NCBI GenBank assembly: GCA_036389955.1
Contig: DASVVJ010000114.1
Span: forward strand, 1 to 6,039
Length of the DNA stretch: 6,039 nucleotides
DNA from: DATHBR01 sp036389955
GTDB lineage: Bacteria > Myxococcota > Myxococcia > Myxococcales > Myxococcaceae
Direction of reading: 5' to 3'
Both the position numbers and the translations under genes were made by a program. The notes below the pieces were generated by a model. That model saw nothing but the letters and a program-made list of their open reading frames with translations, was not told the origin of the DNA and did no database searches. This document shows, piece by piece, positions 1-6,039 of this stretch (its first letter is position 1; each line of letters starts with the position of its first letter).

Positions 1-39
1 TTCAAGGCACTCAGGGAACGGCGCAGAGAGTCCGGTTCG

Positions 40-1161
40 ATGATCGGACTCTACCGGACGGCGTCACCCGCCATCTCGCTCGTCGTCGACCTCTGGCTCA
101 CGGACCGCTACCACGAGATTGACGTCTCCCTTGAGGTTCAGCCCCTCTCCTTCTTCGCGCAGGAGGAGCGCTGCCGCTCCTTCGTGGATCTCGTGCGCGC
201 GTGGGTTTCGCGTTACCCGGCGCCCGAGGCCAGGGCACATAGCGAAGCAGACGAAGAACTTGCGGGGTCGCCCTACTACGGCCGTGACGAAGAAGTCTCG
301 CTCAGAGACGGGTATGACAACGTTTACCAACTGTGCTGGCTCAACGTGTTCGGCCCCCGGCTGGTAGAGAAGCTGGGCCGTGAGCGCGTGCTCTCCACCC
401 CCGCGTACCGGGTGGAAGAGCTTCCCAACGGCTCCATCCTCCTGCTCACCTGGCCCACCGCCGCGGACTTCGCATCGGAGCCCGCACGCGTGGCGCAGGC
501 CCGTGCCCTTGTTCACCTGCGTCCGGAGCTCGGTTTCGACGCGGTCCTCGCAACGCTTCGTGAGCGCTCCGCTGCGCTTGCCCCTGTCGAGCCTCGTTTC
601 CACCCGGACGTCGCCCCGCTGCTAGCCCGTATGGTGGACCATTCCGCCGTGAGCGAGCGCCAGCGGAGAATCGCCGAGTTCAACGCCTACCGCCCGCCTG
701 TACCGGACGAATGGTTGCCGGCCGAGGCCTCCCTGCCGGTGGACGTTCCGGATCCCGATCAGGCGCGCGCCTCGTATGCCGCGCTGGCCGAGCACCTGGT
801 GGCGCTGCTGCACTCCAAGGCGCCCTCCGTCTTCGACGAGACACCCGAATCCCTCACCGACGTGGACTACTACTTCTGGAGCGAGGAGTTCCCCCGGGTA
901 TTCGAGCGCGCCGCGATTGACGCGCTGGCTGTACCGGCGGCGGGCGCTTACCTGGGTGAAGTGCTGGTGCGCCGCTTGGGGGGGCAGTGGCTGCCGCGGA
1001 AAAACGTGCAGGAGGCTCAGGTGCAGGTGGGCCAGCGCGTATGGCTGCCCTTCCTGCGTGCCCACCGCTACCTGCAAACCCGGCAGTCGCTGCTGGACTA
1101 CTCGCTCACTCAGCTGTACCGCGAGGCCGAGCGGTACCGCTTCCCAACCGGCCAGCACTGA
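40..1161 (+). CDS. Uncharacterised two-domain protein, possibly DUF3396 / type VI immunity-like in its N-terminal half
   Basis: Encodes 373 residues if the ATG at 40 is used. An AGAGAG stretch at 25-30 gives a plausible ribosome binding site 9 nt upstream. The frame has no stop back to position 1, so an earlier start outside the window cannot be excluded. Two blocks are visible. Residues 1 to about 165 are an alpha/beta segment with WLNVFGPRLVEKLG (100-113), a VEELPNGSILLLTWP strand region (125-139) and an ARALVHLRPEL segment. This order resembles, from memory only, DUF3396 / 'type VI immunity family' proteins of myxobacteria. After a Pro-rich linker (about 218-240), residues 240-365 form a second, mostly helical block with GAYLGEVLVRRLGGQW (302-317) and a C-terminal SLLDYSLTQLYREAERY helix. 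There is no signal peptide or membrane segment, so it is probably cytoplasmic. It converges on the kinase gene with about 20 bp between stops. Function is unknown; an immunity role is a guess, since no toxin partner lies in the window. Confidence 0.8.
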   Translation: MIGLYRTASPAISLVVDLWLTDRYHEIDVSLEVQPLSFFAQEERCRSFVDLVRAWVSRYPAPEARAHSEADEELAGSPYYGRDEEVSLRDGYDNVYQLCWLNVFGPRLVEKLGRERVLSTPAYRVEELPNGSILLLTWPTAADFASEPARVAQARALVHLRPELGFDAVLATLRERSAALAPVEPRFHPDVAPLLARMVDHSAVSERQRRIAEFNAYRPPVPDEWLPAEASLPVDVPDPDQARASYAALAEHLVALLHSKAPSVFDETPESLTDVDYYFWSEEFPRVFERAAIDALAVPAAGAYLGEVLVRRLGGQWLPRKNVQEAQVQVGQRVWLPFLRAHRYLQTRQSLLDYSLTQLYREAERYRFPTGQH

Positions 1162-1182
1162 GAGGGCCCACCCGCCGCACGT

Positions 1183-2574
1183 TCAGGGTTCCTCGGAGGT
1201 CGGCTGGCGGCCGTTCTCGACGACAGGCACATAGCACCTCTCTTCGTGCTCATACGCACCCTTGCCACAGGGAGGCCGTTCATCAAGCAGCCACCAGCAG
1301 AATCCGATGATTGCCCGCTGGAGCCGAGTCTCGCACGGTGCCTTGCGCTGCCCAGGGACAGGCTTCTTGAGCGCTGATGAGCCCAGCACACTGTTGGGCA
1401 CGCCGTAGGCGGGAGCTTGCTCCGCTGAAGAGAGCACCTCATCAACGCCACCGTCTGCCAGGCCCACGGCCTTCTCGCCCATGCCTGGCTCCTCCTGCTC
1501 TTCCGCTTCAACGGCCGCGAGTGGCACGGGCTCCGCTTCGTGGGTGCCTTCTAGGTCAGTCAGCAGCAGCACGGCGGCCAGCACACCGGCGGCGAGGGTG
1601 CCAGCCACGGCCAGAAGCTTCGAGTGCCTGCGCAAAGCCTGGCTCGCCAGGTGCCAGCGCGTGGGGCCTGGGCGTGAGGCACGCTCGGTGGGCAGCATGG
1701 AGCGCGAGGGCCGCACCGGCTCATCCGCCAAGGGCCCGGCGCTCTTCGCCGCCCGCTCGAGGGCCTCGGCGAGTTGGCCCGCGGTGCCGCGTACCGAAGG
1801 ATACTCGCTGAGCATGCGGAGGATGAGGGCCTCCAGTTCCGGAGCCACGGTGGCCAACTCGCTTGGAAGCAAGAGGCGCGGCGCGTCCTCGGAGCCATGG
1901 GGCGGGTAGGTGCCCGTCACCAGGTGGTAGGCCGTGACGCCCAGGGCGTACACATCGTCCGCCGGGGTGCCCAGGTAACGCTCCGCTGGGTTGCCCTCCC
2001 GCTCATGGCGCAGCGCCTGCGGGGAGCGGTAGGGCCGCGTGCCGGGTGGCAACACTCCCACGGTGAGAGGGCGAGCGCCCTGGTACCAGCAGCAGCCGAA
2101 GTCCACCAGCACCGCGTCCCCGTCGGATGTGACGAGCACGTTGTCGCCCTTCACATCCCGGTGCACTCCGTGCCGGTGCGTGGCCTCCAGCGCTCGCGCC
2201 ACCTGCCCCAGCACCCGCAGGGCGTGGCGAGAGGTGATGCCGCGCTGCTTCGCCCAGAGGTAGAGCGGCAGGCCCTCCACCCACTGCATGACGAGGTAGG
2301 GGTACCACCCGCGGTGGCTGCCCTGCCAGACGCCACGCTCCCTCAGGCCTGGCACGTGCGGGTGGCGGATACGCGAGAGCAGCTCGCCCTCTCGCTCGAA
2401 GCGCAAGTCTCCTGCCTGGCGCGCCAGCTTCAGCGCGTACTCGCCCGCCGCAGGCTCCTCGGCCAGGCACACGCTGTAGACAATGCCGAAGCTGCCGCTC
2501 CCCATGCGCTCCAGAATGCGCCAGGGGCCAATCAGCGTGCCGGCATCGGGGGCCTGCACCTCGGAGGTGGCCAT
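1183..2574 (-). CDS. Membrane-anchored Hanks-type serine/threonine protein kinase with Cys-rich extracytoplasmic tail
   Basis: A 463-residue eukaryotic-like kinase that should phosphorylate Ser/Thr of unknown partners at the inner membrane. The catalytic domain (about 15-275) shows the glycine loop GSGSFG (25-30), the ATP lysine in YALKL (K49), the probable helix-C glutamate E62, HRDVKGDN with catalytic D140, K142 and N145, DFG (158-160) and DVYALG with D207. The APE motif reads SPQ (184-186), so its usual Glu is Gln. One hydrophobic span (about 320-338, LLAVAGTLAAGVLAAVLLL) follows a basic stretch, predicting a cytoplasmic kinase and an outer C-terminus. The tail is acidic, then has four cysteines (414, 426, 436, 447) around FCWWLLDERPPCGKG and EERCYVP. 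I recall similar tails on many myxobacterial kinases. The frame is open to 2829, but ATG 2574 is chosen: it has GAGG 7 nt upstream, sits just before the kinase fold, and avoids overlap with the divergent gene at 2784. Confidence is high for the family, none for the substrate. Confidence 0.93.
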   Translation of the reverse strand: MATSEVQAPDAGTLIGPWRILERMGSGSFGIVYSVCLAEEPAAGEYALKLARQAGDLRFEREGELLSRIRHPHVPGLRERGVWQGSHRGWYPYLVMQWVEGLPLYLWAKQRGITSRHALRVLGQVARALEATHRHGVHRDVKGDNVLVTSDGDAVLVDFGCCWYQGARPLTVGVLPPGTRPYRSPQALRHEREGNPAERYLGTPADDVYALGVTAYHLVTGTYPPHGSEDAPRLLLPSELATVAPELEALILRMLSEYPSVRGTAGQLAEALERAAKSAGPLADEPVRPSRSMLPTERASRPGPTRWHLASQALRRHSKLLAVAGTLAAGVLAAVLLLTDLEGTHEAEPVPLAAVEAEEQEEPGMGEKAVGLADGGVDEVLSSAEQAPAYGVPNSVLGSSALKKPVPGQRKAPCETRLQRAIIGFCWWLLDERPPCGKGAYEHEERCYVPVVENGRQPTSEEP

Positions 2575-2581
2575 GACAAAG

Positions 2582-2585
2582 CCTC
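2582..2585 (-). promoter_or_regulatory. Ribosome binding site of the kinase gene
   Basis: On the minus strand GAGG lies 7 nt before the ATG at 2574. It decides the start: the frame runs on upstream for 85 more codons, but those residues have no kinase similarity and would overlap the divergent regulator gene. Confidence 0.65.
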
Positions 2586-2720
2586 GGGGGAAGTTGGCAG
2601 CCGCGCACCCTACCTCGTGGGGTGGTATACCCACCAGCGGCGGCAACCTGGCTATCTCCAGCGCCAATCCCACGGATGGGGACCGGGTGTTCACTGATGC
2701 CGTGAGTGGAGTCAGGGCAA

Positions 2721-2734
2721 CGCGATGCGTCGCG
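2721..2734. repeat. Short inverted repeat CGCGA-N4-TCGCG
   Basis: A perfect 5-bp inverted repeat with a 4-nt spacer (CGCGATGCGTCGCG), lying 50-63 bp before the regulator start. Its GATGCGTCG part (2724-2732) recurs as GATGCGACG at 2773-2781, directly in front of the start codon, 49 bp downstream. It could be an accessory protein binding site or chance in GC-rich DNA; without a T-run it is not a terminator. Confidence 0.35.
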
Positions 2735-2741
2735 AAAACCC

Positions 2742-2770
2742 TTGGAAAACGAAGGGGGAATCGACATATG
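2742..2770 (+). promoter_or_regulatory. Possible sigma-70-type promoter of the regulator-metH unit
   Basis: TTGGAA (2742-2747) and CATATG (2765-2770) are separated by 17 bp and sit in the least GC-rich part of the intergenic region. The -10 match is poor (3 of 6 to TATAAT), so this is only a candidate. If right, transcription would begin around 2777-2784, giving a leaderless or nearly leaderless message. That would fit the absence of a Shine-Dalgarno sequence close to the ATG at 2784. Confidence 0.3.
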
Positions 2771-2775
2771 TTGAT
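2760..2775. promoter_or_regulatory. Candidate operator: near-perfect 16-bp palindrome before the regulator gene
   Basis: ATCGACATATGTTGAT pairs at 7 of 8 symmetric positions around an ACATATGT core; the only mismatch is the third inner pair. It ends 8 nt before the start codon and covers the candidate -10 box. ArsR-family dimers bind AT-rich dyads of this size near their own promoters, so autoregulation by the adjacent gene is a reasonable inference. A wider symmetry, CATAT-N12-ATATG (2765-2786), overlaps it and reaches the start codon, so the exact site limits are uncertain. Confidence 0.5.
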
Positions 2776-2783
2776 GCGACGAT

Positions 2784-3680
2784 ATGGATGTTCTCTCCCA
2801 GTCCTTTCGCGTCCTGGGTGACGCGACACGGCTGCGGATCCTGCGGCTGGTGACGCAGGCTCCGCTGAACGTGACGGAGCTGGTGTCTCTGGTGGGCGTG
2901 GCGCAGTCGTCCGTCTCGCACCACCTGGGCAAGCTCAAGGGGCTGGGGCTCATCCGCGAGGAACGGCAGGCGGGCTACAGCTATTACTCGCTCGCCCTGG
3001 AGCCGACGGACGCGCGCTGGCCGCTCATCCGTCTGGCCCAGGAAGCCGAGGATGAGAGCGGCGACTCGGCGCGGCTGAAGGACTTGCTGCGCGCCCGAGA
3101 GGATCGCCAGGCGCTCAACGAGCGGCTGCTGGAGCCCGGCCAGTCGTGGTTCCTGTGGGCCGGGGCGCTCGCCTCGCTGCTGCCGCCGCTGGATGTGGCG
3201 GACTTCGGCTGCGGCAGCGGCACCCTGTCCGTGGCGATGGCGCGCTGGGCCCGCCGCGTGTGGGCCATCGATCAGAACGCGCAGGCGCTCGAGCAGGCGA
3301 AGGAGCGCGCCGCCCGCGACGGTTTCACCAACATCCACTTTCTGTGCGAGGACCTGCACCGCCTGTCGCTGCCGGGCGGAGAGCGGGACCTCGTCGTCAT
3401 CTCCCAGAGCCTGCACCACGTGGAGTCCCCGGCGTCGGTGCTGGCCGAGGCGGCCCGGCTGCTCAAGCCCGGCGGCCGGCTGGTGGTGCTGGAGCTGATG
3501 CTTCACGACGAGCGCTGGGTGCTCGAACGGCTGGGACACAAGCACCTGGGCTTCGCACCTGAGTTCCTCGAAGCCGCGCTGCAAACGGCCGGTTTCCAGT
3601 CCATCACCCGAGAGACCCACGCGCGCGATGGGGCCAGCCCCTTCCGCGTCTTTCTTCTCACCGGAGTCAAACCCGCATGA
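2784..3680 (+). CDS. ArsR-type regulator fused to a SAM-dependent methyltransferase-like domain
   Basis: 298 residues in two domains. Residues 1 to about 75 are an ArsR/SmtB winged helix: FRVLGDATRLRILRLV (8-23), the helix-turn-helix TELVSLVGVAQSSVSHHLGKL (31-51) and a GYSYYSL wing (64-70). It lacks the ELCVCDL-type metal-binding cysteines, so metal sensing is unlikely. A charged linker (about 80-120) leads to a class I methyltransferase fold: motif I DFGCGSG (140-146), ribose-binding acid D163 in VWAID, an ED pair at 189-190, SQSLHHV (207-213), and LLKPGGRLVVLEL (226-238). The SAM pocket therefore looks intact. It lacks the cysteine set of arsenite methyltransferases. The gene overlaps metH by ATGA, implying joint transcription and translational coupling. 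By analogy with SahR, an ArsR-family repressor of methionine-cycle genes that responds to S-adenosylhomocysteine, it probably senses SAM or SAH to control metH. Real methyltransferase activity remains possible. ATG 2784 is the first start after an in-frame TGA at 2772; no strong Shine-Dalgarno is near. Confidence 0.93.
   Translation: MDVLSQSFRVLGDATRLRILRLVTQAPLNVTELVSLVGVAQSSVSHHLGKLKGLGLIREERQAGYSYYSLALEPTDARWPLIRLAQEAEDESGDSARLKDLLRAREDRQALNERLLEPGQSWFLWAGALASLLPPLDVADFGCGSGTLSVAMARWARRVWAIDQNAQALEQAKERAARDGFTNIHFLCEDLHRLSLPGGERDLVVISQSLHHVESPASVLAEAARLLKPGGRLVVLELMLHDERWVLERLGHKHLGFAPEFLEAALQTAGFQSITRETHARDGASPFRVFLLTGVKPA
3663..3666 (+). promoter_or_regulatory. Ribosome binding site of metH, inside the regulator gene
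   Basis: GGAG lies 10 nt before the metH ATG at 3677, within the last codons of the regulator gene. The spacing is slightly long, but together with the ATGA stop/start overlap it supports this start and reinitiation by ribosomes finishing the upstream gene. Confidence 0.5.
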
Positions 3681-6039
3681 GTCACCTGCCCGCCCCCCTG
3701 CCGCCGCCCCCTGGTGTGAATGGCCGCCGCGTCGAGGCTCTGCGTGCCGCGATGCGCGAGCGCATCCTGGTGCTCGACGGTGCCATGGGCACGCTCATCC
3801 AGAACGAGAACCTCAAGGCAGCGGACTTCGGCGGCGCCGAGTACGAGGGCTGTAACGAGCACCTGGTGCTCACCCGCCCAGACGTCATCGAGCGCATCCA
3901 CGCCAACTACTTCGCCGCGGGCGCGGATGTGACGGAGACGGACAGCTTCGGTGGCACGCCGGTGGTGCTCGCCGAGTTCGGCCTGGGCCACAAGGCGGTG
4001 GAGATCAACGCGGCGGCCTCGCGCGTGGCGCGCAAGGCGGCCGAGGCGGCCGAGGCGAAGGATGGGCGGATGCGCTGGGTGGCGGGCTCCATTGGCCCCA
4101 CCACCAAGGCCATCTCGGTGACGGGCGGCATCACCTTCGAAGAGCTGGTGGACAACTTCGCGGTGCAGGTGGAAGGCCTGGCCATCGGAGGCTCGGACTA
4201 TCTGCTCATCGAGACGTGCCAGGACACGCGCAACATCAAGGCGGCGCTGCTGGGAGCCGAGCGCGCGTTCCGCAAGCTGGGTTACTCGCTGCCGGTGGCG
4301 GTGTCCGGCACCATCGAGCCGATGGGGACGATGCTGGCGGGCCAGTCGGTGGAGAGCCTCGCCGCGTCGCTGGAGCACGTGGAACTGCTCTACCTGGGGC
4401 TCAACTGCGCCACCGGCCCGGAGTTCATGACCGACCACCTGCGCTCGCTGGCGGGCCAGTGCCTGGTGCCGGTGTCCTGTGTGCCCAACGCGGGCTTGCC
4501 GGACGAGAACGGGCACTACCTGGAGTCACCGGAGATGCTCGCCCGCTCGCTCAAGCGCTTCTGTGAGCAGGGCTGGCTCAATGTGGTGGGCGGCTGTTGT
4601 GGCACGAACATGGGCCACATCCGCGCCATTGCCGACGCGGTGAAGGGGCTGACGCCCCGCCGGGCCACGCCGCGCCCGCGCTCCACGTTGTCCGGTGTGG
4701 ACTTCCTGGAGGTGACGGACGAGCTGCGCCCCATCATCGTGGGCGAGCGCACCAACGTCATCGGCAGCAAGAAGTTCAAGGAGCTCATCGTCGCCGGGGC
4801 CTTCGATGACGCCTCGGAGATCGCCCGTGCCCAGGTGAAGCGCGGCGCCCAGGTCATCGACGTGTGCCTGGCCAACCCCGACCGGGACGAGCTGGAGGAT
4901 ATGCGCCGCTTCCTGGAGGTGGTCATCAAGAAGGTGCGCGTGCCGTTGATGATCGACTCCACGGACGAGAAGGTCATCGAGATGGCGCTCACCTACAGCC
5001 AGGGCAAGGCGATCATCAACTCGGTGAACCTGGAGGACGGCGAGGAGCGCTTCGAGAAGGTGGTGCCGCTGGCGCGCCGGTTCGGCGCGGCGCTGGTAGT
5101 GGGCTGCATCGACGAGAAGGGCATGGCCGTCACCCGGCAGCGCAAGCTGGAGGTGGCCGAGCGCTCCTTCGAGCTGCTGACGAAGAAGTACGGCATGCGG
5201 GCCGAGGACCTGTACTTCGATCCGCTGGTGTTCCCGTGCGCCTCGGGCGACGCGCAGTACACCGGCAGCGGGGTGGAGACCATCGAGGGCGTGCGCCTCA
5301 TCAAGCAGCGCTTCCCGCGGTGCAAGACGGTGCTGGGCATCTCGAATGTGTCCTTCGGCCTGCCCACGGCGGGCCGCGAGGTGCTCAACTCCGTGTTTCT
5401 GTACCACTGCGTGCAGGCGGGCCTGGACATGGCGCTCGTCAACTCGGAGAAGCTCGAGCGCTACCCGTCGCTGCCCGCCGAGGAGCGCAAGCTCTCCGAG
5501 GACCTGCTCTACAACCGGGGCACGGATCCGGTGACGCCGTTCGCGGCGGCTTTCCGCGAGCGCAAGCCGCAGAAGGCCGCCGTCAGCTCGCTGCCGCTGG
5601 AGGAGCGGCTGCAGCGCTACATCATCGAGGGCACCCGCGACGGCCTGTTCACGGACCTGGACCAGGCGCTGGAGAAGTACACCCCGCTGGAGATCATCAA
5701 CGGGCCGTTGATGAAGGGCATGGACGAGGTGGGCCGGCTCTTCGGCGCCAACGAACTCATCGTCGCCGAGGTGCTGCAGAGCGCCGAGTCCATGAAGGCG
5801 GCGGTGACGCACCTGGAGCCGCGCATGAGCAAGGCCCAGGCGGCCGCGCGCGGCAAGGTGGTGCTCGCCACGGTGAAGGGCGATGTGCACGACATCGGCA
5901 AGAACCTGGTGGAGATCATCCTCGCCAACAACGGCTTCCACGTGGTGAACCTGGGCATCAAGGTGCCGCCCGAGCAGCTGGTGCAGGCGGTGCGCGAGCA
6001 CCAGCCGGACATCCTCGGCCTGTCGGGCCTCCTGGTGAA
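3677..6039 (+). CDS. metH: Cobalamin-dependent methionine synthase (5-methyltetrahydrofolate:homocysteine methyltransferase), 3' end outside window
   Basis: Transfers the methyl group of methyltetrahydrofolate through cobalamin to homocysteine, giving methionine in the cytoplasm. The frame is open to the window edge: 787 codons of an expected 1,150-1,230. Modules in order: homocysteine domain (about 20-325) with LDGAMGT, IETCQD and the zinc ligands C244 (LNCATG) and C307/C308 (GGCCGT), matching C247, C310 and C311 of E. coli MetH; pterin domain (about 350-610) with VGERTNVIGS (E357, N360), MIDSTD and GISNVSFGLP; B12 cap helices (about 640-732, GPLMKGMDEVGRLF); start of the B12-binding domain with DVHDIG, where D736 and H738 give the lower cobalt ligand, plus LGLSGLL with S783. 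Every catalytic residue in view is intact. The SAM-dependent reactivation domain is beyond the edge. The protein starts with a Pro-rich leader (MSHLPAPLPPPPG) before the conserved fold, so a later start such as GTG 3716 is possible. However, ATG 3677 has GGAG upstream and the ATGA overlap with the regulator. Probably controlled by that regulator. Confidence 0.97.
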   Translation, partial: MSHLPAPLPPPPGVNGRRVEALRAAMRERILVLDGAMGTLIQNENLKAADFGGAEYEGCNEHLVLTRPDVIERIHANYFAAGADVTETDSFGGTPVVLAEFGLGHKAVEINAAASRVARKAAEAAEAKDGRMRWVAGSIGPTTKAISVTGGITFEELVDNFAVQVEGLAIGGSDYLLIETCQDTRNIKAALLGAERAFRKLGYSLPVAVSGTIEPMGTMLAGQSVESLAASLEHVELLYLGLNCATGPEFMTDHLRSLAGQCLVPVSCVPNAGLPDENGHYLESPEMLARSLKRFCEQGWLNVVGGCCGTNMGHIRAIADAVKGLTPRRATPRPRSTLSGVDFLEVTDELRPIIVGERTNVIGSKKFKELIVAGAFDDASEIARAQVKRGAQVIDVCLANPDRDELEDMRRFLEVVIKKVRVPLMIDSTDEKVIEMALTYSQGKAIINSVNLEDGEERFEKVVPLARRFGAALVVGCIDEKGMAVTRQRKLEVAERSFELLTKKYGMRAEDLYFDPLVFPCASGDAQYTGSGVETIEGVRLIKQRFPRCKTVLGISNVSFGLPTAGREVLNSVFLYHCVQAGLDMALVNSEKLERYPSLPAEERKLSEDLLYNRGTDPVTPFAAAFRERKPQKAAVSSLPLEERLQRYIIEGTRDGLFTDLDQALEKYTPLEIINGPLMKGMDEVGRLFGANELIVAEVLQSAESMKAAVTHLEPRMSKAQAAARGKVVLATVKGDVHDIGKNLVEIILANNGFHVVNLGIKVPPEQLVQAVREHQPDILGLSGLLV

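Larger units (their letters stand above)
2575..2783. other. Divergent intergenic control region
   Basis: This 209-bp region separates the start of the kinase gene (leftward) from that of the ArsR-methyltransferase gene (rightward), so it must hold promoters for both. It is less GC-rich towards the right end (about 2735-2785), where an A-rich stretch and ATAT steps cluster. It holds three inverted repeats: GGTGG-N5-CCACC (2621-2635), CGCGA-N4-TCGCG (2721-2734) and the near-palindrome at 2760-2775. For the kinase, a TATACC hexamer on the minus strand (complement of 2624-2629) could act as a -10 box, but no good -35 lies at the right distance. I see no small gene, riboswitch fold or RNA gene in it. 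Confidence 0.6.

Noticed and set aside
1162..1182. Bidirectional terminator between the two convergent genes
   Set aside because: The gap is only about 20 bp; it contains GGGCCC but no adequate stem with a T-run on either side.
1774..2697. Plus-strand open frame of 307 codons opposite the kinase
   Set aside because: It lies wholly antisense to conserved kinase motifs and encodes a His/Arg/Ala-rich sequence with no family resemblance.
2575..2783. SAM or SAH riboswitch before the regulator-metH unit
   Set aside because: I could not find a multi-helix aptamer-like arrangement or an expression platform, and the candidate promoter leaves almost no leader. A covariance-model search with the SAM and SAH riboswitch models would settle it.
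2575..2829. N-terminal extension of the kinase up to an ATG at 2829
   Set aside because: The 85 extra residues show no domain, would overlap the divergent regulator gene, and are not needed because ATG 2574 has a good ribosome binding site just before the kinase fold.
2784..3030. Regulator as an arsenic or metal sensor
   Set aside because: The winged-helix domain lacks the cysteine pair of ArsR/SmtB metal sites, the enzyme domain lacks arsenite-methyltransferase cysteines, and the coupled gene is metH rather than an arsenic resistance gene.
3503..4516. Antisense open frame of 337 codons across the regulator/metH junction
   Set aside because: Low-complexity Arg/His/Ala-rich translation with no domain, opposite two well-supported genes.
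4526..6001. Long antisense open frame (491 codons) opposite metH
   Set aside because: It is a compositional shadow of the GC-rich metH frame: His-, Leu- and Arg-rich with no recognisable domain, while the plus strand carries an intact, motif-complete MetH.

Overview
The window is GC-rich DNA with tightly packed genes. It most likely comes from a myxobacterium (Myxococcota, Myxococcus/Archangium/Stigmatella-like). This is inferred from three things: strong G/C preference at third codon positions, a transmembrane Hanks-type serine/threonine kinase with a cysteine-rich tail of a kind I associate with myxobacteria, and the overall style of the hypothetical protein. No marker gene fixes the taxonomy.

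Layout: (1) 40-1161 (+), an uncharacterised two-part protein of 373 residues whose frame stays open to the left edge. Its N-terminal half loosely resembles the DUF3396 / type VI immunity-like proteins common in myxobacteria. (2) 1183-2574 (-), a 463-residue membrane-anchored serine/threonine protein kinase, convergent with the first gene across a gap of about 20 bp. (3) 2575-2783, a divergent intergenic region of 209 bp with inverted repeats, including a 16-bp near-palindrome just before the next start codon. (4) 2784-3680 (+), an ArsR-type winged-helix regulator fused to a SAM-dependent methyltransferase-like domain. (5) 3677-6039 (+), metH, cobalamin-dependent methionine synthase, overlapping the regulator by an ATGA junction and cut by the right edge after 787 codons. 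The homocysteine, folate and B12-cap modules are complete, the B12-binding domain is partial, and the reactivation domain lies outside.

The coherent story is on the right. An ArsR-methyltransferase fusion is translationally coupled to metH, which supplies methionine for SAM. The fusion domain probably senses SAM or S-adenosylhomocysteine, and the palindrome upstream is a candidate autoregulatory operator. The kinase and the left-hand protein look like ordinary accessory/signalling genes with no evident link to methionine metabolism. I found no tRNA, rRNA, CRISPR array, insertion sequence or convincing terminator. No clearly unprecedented system is visible; the regulator-metH unit and its control region are the parts most worth a second look.
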